DNA from: a virus
IMG/VR virus record: IMGVR_UViG_3300050821_001801
Span: 1-51,612 of that record
Strand: one strand, 5' to 3'
Length of the DNA: 51,612 bases
Of this stretch, positions 7,144 through 13,170 are shown piece after piece. The first letter of the stretch is position 1. Every line of letters starts with the position of its first letter. The notes under the pieces are model-generated. The model was not told the DNA's origin and did not search any database. It saw only the letters and a program-made list of their open reading frames with translations. Made by a program: the position numbers and the translations under genes.

Positions 7144-7923
7144 ATGAACGCACGCGCACAAGATGTTGTTTTGGCAAGCGATTCTTGCACTCAAAAGCAA
7201 GAAGATTTCGCGCGCTATTACGTCGAATGCCGGAACGCTACTACCGCGTACCGGCTTGCGTACAACGTTGGGCGCGACACGCTACCCGCCACGCTGTGGT
7301 CGGAAGCCTCGCGGCAGCTACGCCACCCCCTGATTGCCGCAAGGATTCAAGAATTACAAGAGGAAGCTGCGGCGCTGACGATTGTTAAAGCGCGCGACAT
7401 TGTGCAGGATTGGGTTGACCAAGCCGGTACCGACGCAAACGAATTGGTGCAACTACGCACGGTGAATTGCCGGCATTGTTGGGGCGACGCGGGGCGCTAT
7501 CAGTGGCGCGATGAAAACGAATTATTGGACGCTGTGCAAGAGAAGCAAGACGATGTTGACCGAGGCGTCAAGCACGTCAAAATGCCGGATGTGCGCGGGG
7601 GCTTCGGATTCGATGCGAAGAAACCGCCGAACCCCGATTGCGTGAAGTGCCTTGGCGCTGGCCAAATAGTCGTCAAGTTCACCGACACCGACAAATTAAG
7701 CCCGCGTGCGCGCAAGCTGTACAAAGGGGCCAAGGTCACGTCGCAGGGCACCGAGTTGCTGTTGCATGATGCGAACGCGTCCCGCATCGAAGTGGCCAAG
7801 GCGTTGGGTATCTATGACAAGGGTGTGCAGTTGAACCCTGCGGAACCGGAAGCGCCACCGCAGGCAGATGTTGACGAAACAAAGGCAGCGGCCGGCTATC
7901 TCGAAATGATCGGGCCGGCATAA
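7144..7923 (+). CDS. Terminase small subunit
   Basis: A 259-residue DNA-recognition subunit of the packaging motor. Residues ~17-60 match the Terminase_2/HTH type: Gln-Lys-Gln-Glu-Asp-Phe-Ala-x-Tyr-Tyr followed by Ala-Tyr-Arg. A central Cys-x2-Cys (~104) and a second Cys-x2-Cys-x-Gly-x-Gly (~173) look like a zinc-finger insertion seen in some phage TerS proteins. The acidic C-terminal tail may contact TerL. It lies alone on the plus strand, ~5.2 kb before the large subunit, separated by leftward early genes. ATG 7144 is chosen over in-frame GTG codons upstream because homology begins there. Confidence 0.85.
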   Translation: MNARAQDVVLASDSCTQKQEDFARYYVECRNATTAYRLAYNVGRDTLPATLWSEASRQLRHPLIAARIQELQEEAAALTIVKARDIVQDWVDQAGTDANELVQLRTVNCRHCWGDAGRYQWRDENELLDAVQEKQDDVDRGVKHVKMPDVRGGFGFDAKKPPNPDCVKCLGAGQIVVKFTDTDKLSPRARKLYKGAKVTSQGTELLLHDANASRIEVAKALGIYDKGVQLNPAEPEAPPQADVDETKAAAGYLEMIGPA

Positions 7924-7978
7924 CAGGATTGACGCGCGGTTGGGTGCTCCCCCAAGGTGGCCGTGCGCAATTGGTGGC

Positions 7979-7997
7979 GCCGGGGTTATTCCCCGGC
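7979..7997 (+). terminator. Hairpin after the small terminase gene
   Basis: Perfect 7-bp GC stem (GCCGGGG / CCCCGGC) with a TTATT loop, followed by an AT-rich but not T-only stretch. Plausible terminator for the isolated terminase transcript; it lies just 3' of the converging leftward block. Confidence 0.45.
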
Positions 7998-8002
7998 CGT
8001 CA

Positions 8003-8167
8003 TTATTTAAAGGCCCTATCCCAACCAGCCGTCACCCACGCTAAGAACGGACCGTGTTGCGAAAGCTTCATGCGTCGAATGACCACACTAGGCCAGTGCC
8101 GAGTAAACGCATGGGCGTGCGCAATTGACGGTGCGGTCAACATGTAGCTATCCGCATTCCTCGGCAT
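8003..8167 (-). CDS. Possible small protein, up to 54 aa
   Basis: Open frame from ATG 8167, 15 bp after the upstream gene. The C-terminal ~40 residues (Trp-, His-, Arg-rich) look protein-like. The N-terminus overlaps the TTGAC palindrome at 8125-8140, so the true start is uncertain. No recognised family. Confidence 0.35.
   Translation of the reverse strand: MPRNADSYMLTAPSIAHAHAFTRHWPSVVIRRMKLSQHGPFLAWVTAGWDRAFK
8125..8140. promoter_or_regulatory. TTGAC-N6-GTCAA operator (perfect)
   Basis: Exact palindrome, overlapping the N-terminal codons of the doubtful small gene at 8003. No convincing -10 at either side. Confidence 0.6.
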
Positions 8168-8181
8168 CACCTTGTAGGTGT

Positions 8182-8562
8182 TCACTGCGCTACCCACACA
8201 AGCCACCCGTGCAGCCCGGTGCCCTCGCGGATAACATAGGTGGTGCTGCGGTTGCACTTCAATATGAACGCGTCGTGGGCCATCAAAGCCGCTTGCACGC
8301 TGTCACAGTGCCCGCCGAAGGCCCGCACCACTACCGCCATTTCGTCAACTAGCTTGCGGTCAACGTACAGCGCGATGCGCGCTTGCTCCACGTCGATTGC
8401 AACAGCCTGCATGTGCGGCGCCATTTCGAGCGCATGCGCATGCTCGGGGGATACGTCGGCAGCGCGAGCCGCGTTGTGCTCAACAATGCCGGCCATCACT
8501 AGCAGCACGGCCGCACCTAGCAGCGTGTCAAGGATTCGATGAAACCAACGTGACCTAAACAT
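8182..8562 (-). CDS. N-terminally anchored or exported protein, 126 aa
   Basis: A basic start (residues 1-10) and hydrophobic segment (~11-28) ending near Ala-Arg-Ala-Ala form a signal peptide or membrane anchor; the remaining ~95 residues would face the periplasm. AGGAG precedes the ATG. Two cysteines could form a disulfide. It follows the 48-residue gene closely. Function unknown. Confidence 0.7.
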   Translation of the reverse strand: MFRSRWFHRILDTLLGAAVLLVMAGIVEHNAARAADVSPEHAHALEMAPHMQAVAIDVEQARIALYVDRKLVDEMAVVVRAFGGHCDSVQAALMAHDAFILKCNRSTTYVIREGTGLHGWLVWVAQ

Positions 8563-8566
8563 GGCT

Positions 8567-8713
8567 CTATGCTCCTAATCGTTTGAGAACTTCCAACCGT
8601 TCGGCCTCGGCACGCGCAAGGGCCTCAAGCTGCGCCGGGGTCATGCGCAAGCGGGCAGTTTCCGTGATGCCTCGGTGCGCGTCGTGATTGCTGCGTGTGT
8701 TTTGCTTGTCCAT
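8567..8713 (-). CDS. Small charged protein, 48 aa
   Basis: Met at 8713 is chosen because the composite promoter at 8720-8780 places the transcription start exactly on this ATG (a leaderless mRNA); the longer in-frame reading would run through both operators. The protein has a polar N-terminus and an Ala/Glu/Arg helical C-terminus. Function unknown. Confidence 0.6.
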   Translation of the reverse strand: MDKQNTRSNHDAHRGITETARLRMTPAQLEALARAEAERLEVLKRLGA

Positions 8714-8719
8714 GGGTAG

Positions 8720-8780
8720 AGTATCGGTTGACGGCGCCGTCACTTGAGTGATGCGCGTCACGGTTTGACGCTTCCGTCAC
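8720..8780 (-). promoter_or_regulatory. Composite promoter: CRP-like site flanked by two TTGAC operators
   Basis: TTGAC-N6-GTCAC (8728-8743, 9/10), AGTGA-N6-TCACG (8747-8762, 8/10 to the CRP consensus) and TTGAC-N6-GTCAC (8765-8780, 9/10) lie with only 2-3 bp between them. Leftward -10 GATACT is at 8720-8725; the predicted start is base 8713, the A of an ATG. The CRP-like centre is at -41.5. Confidence 0.65.
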
Positions 8781-8928
8781 GCGGGCGCCTTGCACGCGCT
8801 GCGCTACCATAGCCGGCCATCCAAGCGGCTGTTAGAGCGGCCTTGATATCGGACGGCGCCACGGTCAAGTAGACACGTTGGGCATAGGCGTTGGCCCTGC
8901 GCTTCGGTCCGCTGTCGCGCCTACTCAC
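8758..8928 (-). CDS. Small basic protein, 56 aa
   Basis: Start at GTG 8928, which overlaps the upstream stop as GTGA and has CGGAG eight bases before it; an ATG 30 bases upstream is in frame but lies inside the neighbour. Basic ends surround a helical Ala-rich middle. Its 3' end overlaps part of the composite operator. Function unknown. Confidence 0.6.
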   Translation of the reverse strand: MSRRDSGPKRRANAYAQRVYLTVAPSDIKAALTAAWMAGYGSAARARRPRDGSVKP

Positions 8929-9290
8929 AGCCACCACTCCGTAGGGACAATGTGCCAATCAAATTGATGCCACCCGAAGGTGCGGTAGGCGTACAAATCG
9001 CCAAGCACCATTGCGCGCGGGGTTGGCCCGCCGTGCTTGAGTGCAACCGCCAATAGCTCTTGCAGGATGGGCAGCAACTTGTGCTCGGGCATGCTGCCGT
9101 GCTCAACATTCGGGCCGTACCATCGACCACCTAACATGCGCCACATGTCCCGCAGCGTGCGGTATTCGTCAAAATCAAGCGTGCCCGCGTTGGGTTCGGT
9201 GCGGTACATTTGCCAATCCGCATACTCGGGGAGCATTTCGCGGCGCAACGCCTCGGCATCCTGTGGTTGGTTGAGGTTCAAGTCTTTCAT
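8925..9290 (-). CDS. Unknown protein, 121 aa, Trp-rich C-terminus
   Basis: ATG 9290 overlaps the upstream stop (ATGA). Acidic and aromatic, with many Tyr, Trp and Met residues and an all-helical look up to ~85. The end is Trp-Trp-Leu. No catalytic motif recognised. Part of a tightly coupled four-gene run 9744 to 8758. Confidence 0.7.
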   Translation of the reverse strand: MKDLNLNQPQDAEALRREMLPEYADWQMYRTEPNAGTLDFDEYRTLRDMWRMLGGRWYGPNVEHGSMPEHKLLPILQELLAVALKHGGPTPRAMVLGDLYAYRTFGWHQFDWHIVPTEWWL

Positions 9291-9481
9291 GACAGCACCA
9301 CGTTGCGGTAGATGGCCAAGCCCTCGGCATCGTGGCCGTGGAACGTTGCGGCGCCTATGTCCCGCGAGGTATCGCGCCACATGTCGCGGCTGACAGCTTG
9401 CACGTTGACAAACAGCCCGCAGTTAGCCGGGCACATGCAGTGCTGCACGTCGGCGCAGTAGATGCGGCAACAGCCTTTCAT
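9287..9481 (-). CDS. Cys-rich mini-protein, 64 aa
   Basis: ATG 9481 overlaps the upstream stop. The first 22 residues contain six cysteines (Cys-Cys, then Cys, Cys, Cys, Cys) with a His, an arrangement that could bind zinc or an iron-sulfur centre. The C-terminal half is mixed. Function unknown. Confidence 0.65.
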   Translation of the reverse strand: MKGCCRIYCADVQHCMCPANCGLFVNVQAVSRDMWRDTSRDIGAATFHGHDAEGLAIYRNVVLS

Positions 9482-9744
9482 GACGCAAACCCCGATTGCG
9501 TCAAGCTGAATTGGGTGACGAATCCGTCACGGCCGGCTTTCATGGTGGCGCGGATTTTGCGCGCTTCCGGCCGGTGATGCCAAAAGCTTGATTCCCCTAG
9601 CGTCAAGTGCCCCGTGTGGAATTCGTCAACGCAGCCCGACAGTACCTTGCCGCGCACATCGAACGTGCGAGCGGGGATTGACGGACCACGGCCGCAAATG
9701 GGGCAACTGGTGCTAAAGAAGATTTTGGGGGTTTTGCTGGCCAT
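9478..9744 (-). CDS. Zinc-knuckle small protein, 88 aa
   Basis: The ATG at 9744 has GGAG nine bases upstream. A Cys-x2-Cys-Gly-Arg-Gly near residue 14 plus a later Cys and His residues suggest a metal-stabilised fold. The earlier in-frame ATG (9801) would begin inside the TTGAC operator. First gene of the run driven by the promoter at 9782-9824. Confidence 0.7.
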   Translation of the reverse strand: MASKTPKIFFSTSCPICGRGPSIPARTFDVRGKVLSGCVDEFHTGHLTLGESSFWHHRPEARKIRATMKAGRDGFVTQFSLTQSGFAS

Positions 9745-9781
9745 CTGCGCTACTCCAAGTTGCCCGTATCGGGTAGGTGCG

Positions 9782-9824
9782 AGAATAGACGGCCCGGTCA
9801 ACCCCGTGCGTGTCGCAGTTCACA
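9782..9824 (-). promoter_or_regulatory. Composite promoter: TTGAC operator plus CRP-like site
   Basis: Leftward: CRP-like CGTGT-N6-TCACA (9809-9824, 8/10), 7-bp gap, TTGAC-N6-GTCTA (9786-9801, 9/10 when read on either strand), -10 TATTCT (9782-9787) overlapping the end of the operator. The CRP-like centre is at -41.5. Spacing is identical to that at 12738 and 13008. Confidence 0.7.
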
Positions 9825-10146
9825 GTTCCCACATGTCGCGCATGGCTTTGCCCTCGCGTCTAGCCATGTACCGTTGTTGCGCGTGCAAGGGTGCGTCATA
9901 GCGCAAATGGCAGCACTGGCACAGCGCCCACAGGTTGCCGGGGCTGCAATCGGCCCGGTTGTGGTCACGGTGGGAAGCTTGCAGAAACACAATGCTGCCG
10001 GTTACCGGATGTATCCACCGATGCCGGGCGCCGCATCCGGGCATCTGACAGACGTTGCCTGCGCGCTCGCGCGTAGCCCTCGCAATGGCTTTCCACCCTG
10101 CCGGATACTGTGCGCGCTTGGGGGCATTGCGCTGCCAGCGCGTCAC
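9820..10146 (-). CDS. HNH endonuclease
   Basis: A 108-residue HNH nuclease. Cys-x4-Cys near residue 33-38 and a C-terminal Cys-x2-Cys-His bracket the catalytic core: Ala-Ser-His-x-Asp-His (~58-63), then Asn-Leu-Trp-Ala-Leu-Cys (~71), the usual beta-beta-alpha-metal layout. ATG overlaps the upstream stop. In this early cluster it may nick DNA during packaging or host takeover, or be a mobile element; the sequence does not say which. Confidence 0.85.
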   Translation of the reverse strand: MTRWQRNAPKRAQYPAGWKAIARATRERAGNVCQMPGCGARHRWIHPVTGSIVFLQASHRDHNRADCSPGNLWALCQCCHLRYDAPLHAQQRYMARREGKAMRDMWEL

Positions 10147-10367
10147 GTGGCGCCGCGCAGGTATTCAAGTTCGCCCGGCTTGGGCTGCGTCATCCAATCG
10201 AAGCGGTAATACATCGCGCAATGCTCCCCGTGCGGCCCTGCGGTGCGCTGATAGGCTCGGGAGTAAAGGGCCTGCCGGTTGTGGTCCCGCACCGCCTGCG
10301 CCTCGGCAAGAGCCTTACGGCCACGGTTGGCGCACTCGGCGCAGTTGCAACCCCATTGGTGTTTCAT
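10143..10367 (-). CDS. Cys-containing small protein, 74 aa
   Basis: ATG 10367 overlaps the upstream stop (ATGA). N-terminal Cys-x-Cys-x2-Cys (residues 7-12) with a nearby His suggests metal binding. Helical Arg-rich middle. Function unknown; sits between a zinc-ribbon gene and the HNH gene. Confidence 0.65.
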   Translation of the reverse strand: MKHQWGCNCAECANRGRKALAEAQAVRDHNRQALYSRAYQRTAGPHGEHCAMYYRFDWMTQPKPGELEYLRGAT

Positions 10368-10576
10368 GCGTCACACGCGCAATCTGTGCAGGCGCCGTCT
10401 TCGTCCACTTCGTCGCGCTCCACCCACCACCCGCAAACGTCGCATTGGTACACCAACGCTTCAACATCCGAGATTAGGGCCACGTCATCCATTTCGCCGG
10501 GTTCGTTGGCAGCGTCAGCCATGTCTTTGCACGTGCCTAGCAATTCCTCGGCAATTTCCTGCGCGCGAGCATTCAC
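10364..10576 (-). CDS. Acidic zinc-ribbon protein, 70 aa
   Basis: GTG at 10576 is chosen: GAGGG stands seven bases upstream and it overlaps the upstream stop as GTGA. The first half is helical and acidic. The second half carries Cys-x2-Cys-Gly-Trp-Trp then Cys-x2-Cys, a rubredoxin-like knuckle pair. Possibly an adaptor that binds a host protein; that is a guess. Confidence 0.7.
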   Translation of the reverse strand: MNARAQEIAEELLGTCKDMADAANEPGEMDDVALISDVEALVYQCDVCGWWVERDEVDEDGACTDCACDA

Positions 10577-10737
10577 GGGTTTACCCTCACTGGCGGAATG
10601 AACGCGCGGCCGGCGCAATAGGACTGCCACGCAAGTTGGGTGGTGGCGTTGGTGTAGCCGGCCTTTCCATACTCGAAGTTCACCCCGGTGTAGGAGCCAC
10701 CGAACCAAATTTCAAACGCCCGGCGCAAGTGGGTCAC
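10573..10737 (-). CDS. Small phage protein of the Phe-Glu-x-Trp / Ala-Trp family, 54 aa
   Basis: GTG at 10737 overlaps the upstream stop (GTGA) and its own stop overlaps the next start. The sequence Phe-Glu-Ile-Trp, then Tyr near the middle, then Thr-Gln-Leu-Ala-Trp and Ala-Gly-Arg is a pattern I recognise in many short phage proteins of unknown role. The coupling on both sides leaves little doubt it is translated. Confidence 0.7.
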   Translation of the reverse strand: MTHLRRAFEIWFGGSYTGVNFEYGKAGYTNATTQLAWQSYCAGRAFIPPVRVNP

Positions 10738-11006
10738 TTGGGAATTACCGACGTGTCAACCGCATCCGATGCCGGCAGCGTGACACCGCCCGCGCGCTTG
10801 GCAGCCTTGCGCAGCCGCTTCAACTCTGCGGCATTCAGCGCCGCAACGTGCTCGGGACTACCCTCGCGCGCTTTCTCCCGGTGCAGCCGGTTGGCATTCG
10901 TGATTTGTGGGCGGGGCGTCATATGCGGCGCTAGGAACGCGTGCATTGCTCCGAGTATCCGCGCACGGCCTAGCATTTCCCGCACGTTCACTTTTGGCTT
11001 GTCCAT
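10734..11006 (-). CDS. Basic helical protein, 90 aa, unknown
   Basis: Lys/Arg-rich, mostly helical, with a disordered Val/Ser/Asp tail. No domain recognised. It starts 16 bp after the Toprim gene and is coupled to the next gene by a GTGA overlap. Confidence 0.65.
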   Translation of the reverse strand: MDKPKVNVREMLGRARILGAMHAFLAPHMTPRPQITNANRLHREKAREGSPEHVAALNAAELKRLRKAAKRAGGVTLPASDAVDTSVIPK

Positions 11007-11021
11007 GTCGTCAAGTACCTC

Positions 11022-11906
11022 TTAGAAGTTGTCGGCTGTGTCCTGCAATCGTGCGCGCACGTCCACAATTTCGCTGTGACGTTCGTCCCACAATCCGGCA
11101 TCAATGTACTTGGCCGTCCATTCGCGGACAAGCTGCCCGAGGTATTGCGGCGCCAGTGCGTCCAACTCCCAAGATTCTTCACCGAAGTTGCGCACGTAGT
11201 CTTCAAAGCGGCTATCCGTTGACTTCGCCGGGTTCGGGGGTGGCTTCTGTTCGTCAATCTGCGCCATGTTCAAGGCGATGCGGTGGAAGGTCAACGGCAC
11301 GTCCCATTCGTTGAACATCTGCAACCGTTCTTCCAAATCGCGCGACATGTCGATGCCGCTAGGGTCATGGTCACCCAAGTGCAGGATGATGGCGCCCTGC
11401 CCTTCGTGCGCGCATCGGGCCAAGTCTACCTTGGCGAATTCGCGCAGCACCGTGCCGGACGGATAGCCGCGCGCGGGCAACAGCGGCATGTCAAGTTCGT
11501 GGCAAACGCCTTCGAGCACACCGGCCAAGGCTTCTTTTTCCACGATGACGAACACGCGCGAGTCTTGACCCGCCCACATGTCCATATAGAACTGCGAGGC
11601 TACCGCATGCAGAATGTCGTTGCCGGTGTCCCAATGCGGACGCTTGGCAAAGCTGCGGGTGCGGTCTTCGATGGCGTCCCAATCAATGAGGCCGGCCAAC
11701 CGCGCGTCATTCACAAGGCCGGTGGTGCGCTTGTAGCTGCGCTCCGTGTTTTCGATGAAACCGCGCGCAACAAGCTGGTAGTAAAGTTGGCGCACCGTGA
11801 GGCGGTAGCCCTGCGCGATGTACTCGGACACGATGCCGTTAACAAGGTCAATCGTGTGCAGCGCAGCCGCGCGGAATTCAAAGTGCTTGTAAAATTGTTT
11901 GCTCAT
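11022..11906 (-). CDS. Topo VI-A / Spo11-like Toprim protein
   Basis: A 294-residue stand-alone relative of the type IIB topoisomerase A subunit. The N-terminal winged helix has Arg-Gln-Leu-Tyr-Tyr (residues 39-43), equivalent to the paired-tyrosine motif that holds the cleavage Tyr in Topo VI-A/Spo11. A conserved Asn-Asp-Ala-Arg ... Gly-Leu-Ile stretch follows. The Toprim domain shows Glu123 (Val-Glu-Lys-Glu) and Asp-His-Asp-Pro-Ser-Gly (179-184). No GHKL B subunit is encoded here, so strand passage is not expected; nicking, cleavage or priming roles are open. ATG 11906 is 2 bp after the upstream stop. Confidence 0.8.
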   Translation of the reverse strand: MSKQFYKHFEFRAAALHTIDLVNGIVSEYIAQGYRLTVRQLYYQLVARGFIENTERSYKRTTGLVNDARLAGLIDWDAIEDRTRSFAKRPHWDTGNDILHAVASQFYMDMWAGQDSRVFVIVEKEALAGVLEGVCHELDMPLLPARGYPSGTVLREFAKVDLARCAHEGQGAIILHLGDHDPSGIDMSRDLEERLQMFNEWDVPLTFHRIALNMAQIDEQKPPPNPAKSTDSRFEDYVRNFGEESWELDALAPQYLGQLVREWTAKYIDAGLWDERHSEIVDVRARLQDTADNF

Positions 11907-11908
11907 GG

Positions 11909-12139
11909 TTAACCCGCCCGGAAGTCGCGAAGAATCAAGCACGGTTCGCCGGCCTCGCGGATGCGCACCACAGTGGTGGCCTCGGACAACCACGCATCCG
12001 GGTGTTCGTCCCCGTGCCCCTCGGCTGCCGCGCGGGCTTCCTTGCGTGCTGTCTTGGGCGACGCTGCGCGCACCACCATGGCCGCGTTTTCGTCGTACCC
12101 CACGGCCTCGGGGTCACGGGTCAAAAGGTAAATTTTCAT
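11909..12139 (-). CDS. Small alpha/beta protein, 76 aa, unknown
   Basis: AGGAG stands before ATG 12139. It starts with a beta-like Met-Lys-Ile-Tyr-Leu-Leu strand followed by an Ala-rich basic helix and an acidic loop. First gene of the long coupled run 12139 to 9820; no family recognised. Confidence 0.7.
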   Translation of the reverse strand: MKIYLLTRDPEAVGYDENAAMVVRAASPKTARKEARAAAEGHGDEHPDAWLSEATTVVRIREAGEPCLILRDFRAG

Positions 12140-12166
12140 ATGGGGTGCTCCTATTTGGTTTCGCGG

Positions 12167-12196
12167 ATACTAACGGGGGCTTGACCGTTCCGTCAA
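12167..12196 (-). promoter_or_regulatory. Sigma70-type promoter overlapping a perfect TTGAC operator
   Basis: Leftward -35 TTGACG (12191-12196), 18-bp spacer, -10 TAGTAT (12167-12172). The -35 is one arm of the perfect palindrome 12181-12196. No CRP-like site nearby: same class as the promoter at 4353. Confidence 0.6.
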
Positions 12197-12199
12197 GCG

Positions 12200-12496
12200 T
12201 TAGCCGGCCGCTTCTTCGGCTGCGCGTTCCGCATCCCATCGGGCTTGACGTGCGGCCATGTCGGCTTTGCGTGCCTTGCGCTTGAGGGCTGCGGCCTCGC
12301 GCACAGCTTGGTTGCCGGCTTTGTCTGCCGTGACGGTGATTAGCCCACTGCCTAGCCGGGCCTTGCGGCCTCGGTTGCGCGCGGCTTTGTCCCCGAGTTT
12401 GTGGATAAGCTGCACGGTGTTGACGGTTAGGACAACTTCTACGGTGATGCCGTCCACAATGGTGGTGCCATTGAAAGTGAGAGTTTCGCTCTTCAT
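12200..12496 (-). CDS. Small protein with basic C-terminal helix, 98 aa
   Basis: N-terminal ~30 residues look like two beta strands; residues ~38-98 are a very basic, Ala-rich helix that could bind nucleic acid. ATG overlaps the upstream stop. Function unknown. Confidence 0.65.
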   Translation of the reverse strand: MKSETLTFNGTTIVDGITVEVVLTVNTVQLIHKLGDKAARNRGRKARLGSGLITVTADKAGNQAVREAAALKRKARKADMAARQARWDAERAAEEAAG

Positions 12497-12696
12497 GACG
12501 GCACCCGAGGGGAGTTATCAACCCACACAGCGGTGTAGGCCGCGTCCAAATTGTCCCGCAGTGACTTGGCCGCGTGCTCGCTTATGCAATCAACTTTAAC
12601 AGTGAGCACGGCGCCCGATTCGTGGATGCCCGCGAAATTGACAGCATAGACCTTGCTGCCGTCTGTTAGGGTGGTTTCGACTACTAAAATTTCCAT
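12493..12696 (-). CDS. Small alpha/beta protein, 67 aa
   Basis: Met at 12696 has GAGGAAA upstream; an in-frame ATG at 12738 would start within the promoter -10. Beta-strand pattern (Glu-Ile-Leu-Val-Val, Val-Tyr-Ala-Val-Asn, Ala-Val-Leu-Thr-Val) and one helix. Function unknown. Confidence 0.7.
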   Translation of the reverse strand: MEILVVETTLTDGSKVYAVNFAGIHESGAVLTVKVDCISEHAAKSLRDNLDAAYTAVWVDNSPRVPS

Positions 12697-12737
12697 TTTC
12701 GTTTCCTCAAAATTTAGCCCATGTTGGGCATGTTGCA

Positions 12738-12780
12738 ATACTAGACGGGTCCGTCAAGTTGGGATGCGAACCCTATCACA
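12738..12780 (-). promoter_or_regulatory. Composite promoter: TTGAC operator plus CRP-like site
   Basis: Leftward: CRP-like TGCGA-N6-TCACA (12765-12780, 9/10), 7-bp gap, TTGAC-N6-GTCTA (12742-12757), -10 TAGTAT (12738-12743) overlapping the operator end. CRP-like centre at -41.5; leader of ~35 nt with a ribosome site for the gene at 12696. Confidence 0.7.
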
Positions 12781-13000
12781 CTTTTGCACACCCGCAAATT
12801 TTGACTTTGGGGGCCGCTTCCCAACCGCATTCCTCGGCATACACCCCCATGTCAGCCAAGCAAGCTTCAACCGTGGGGTGGGTATGTTCGTCTTCCAAAC
12901 ACACCGTGCTGCCTTCGTAGTGCTTGACAGCTTCGCGGCACGTGGCGGCATGCAAGGTGAACTTGTCGGATTTCTGGTTGCGGATGATGATGAAGCGCAT
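12776..13000 (-). CDS. Cys/His-rich small protein, 74 aa
   Basis: ATG 13000 lies 1 nt after the predicted transcription start and has no Shine-Dalgarno. The protein has a basic N-terminus (Met-Arg-Phe-Ile-Ile-Ile-Arg), several Cys and His in the middle, and ends Cys-Gly-Cys; a compact disulfide or zinc fold is likely. First leftward gene from the terminase-side divergent region. Function unknown. Confidence 0.7.
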   Translation of the reverse strand: MRFIIIRNQKSDKFTLHAATCREAVKHYEGSTVCLEDEHTHPTVEACLADMGVYAEECGWEAAPKVKICGCAKV

Positions 13001-13007
13001 GGGTGGG

Positions 13008-13050
13008 ATGTTAGACCGTCCCGTCAAAGTTGTGTGTGTTACGGTTCACA
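13008..13050 (-). promoter_or_regulatory. Composite promoter: TTGAC operator plus CRP-like site
   Basis: Leftward: CRP-like TGTGT-N6-TCACA (13035-13050, 9/10), 7-bp gap, TTGAC-N6-GTCTA (13012-13027), -10 TAACAT (13008-13013). Predicted start at 13001, one base before the ATG. CRP-like centre at -41.5. The 120 bp from 13051 to the large terminase hold no clear rightward promoter beyond a TATGCT at 13053. Confidence 0.7.
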
Positions 13051-13170
13051 GTTATGCTATGTGACGGTGGCCGGCAGGCGGGAACACAGGGAGCGTGACC
13101 CGTCCCCGGCGCCTCGCAACCGCCCACGATATCATGAAAATTTTATGCGCCGATAGGAACCACGTCACAA

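Noticed and set aside
9515-9530. GTGAC-N6-GTCAC inside the gene at 9478
   Set aside because: Two mismatches to the TTGAC motif and in coding DNA; possible auxiliary site but unsupported.
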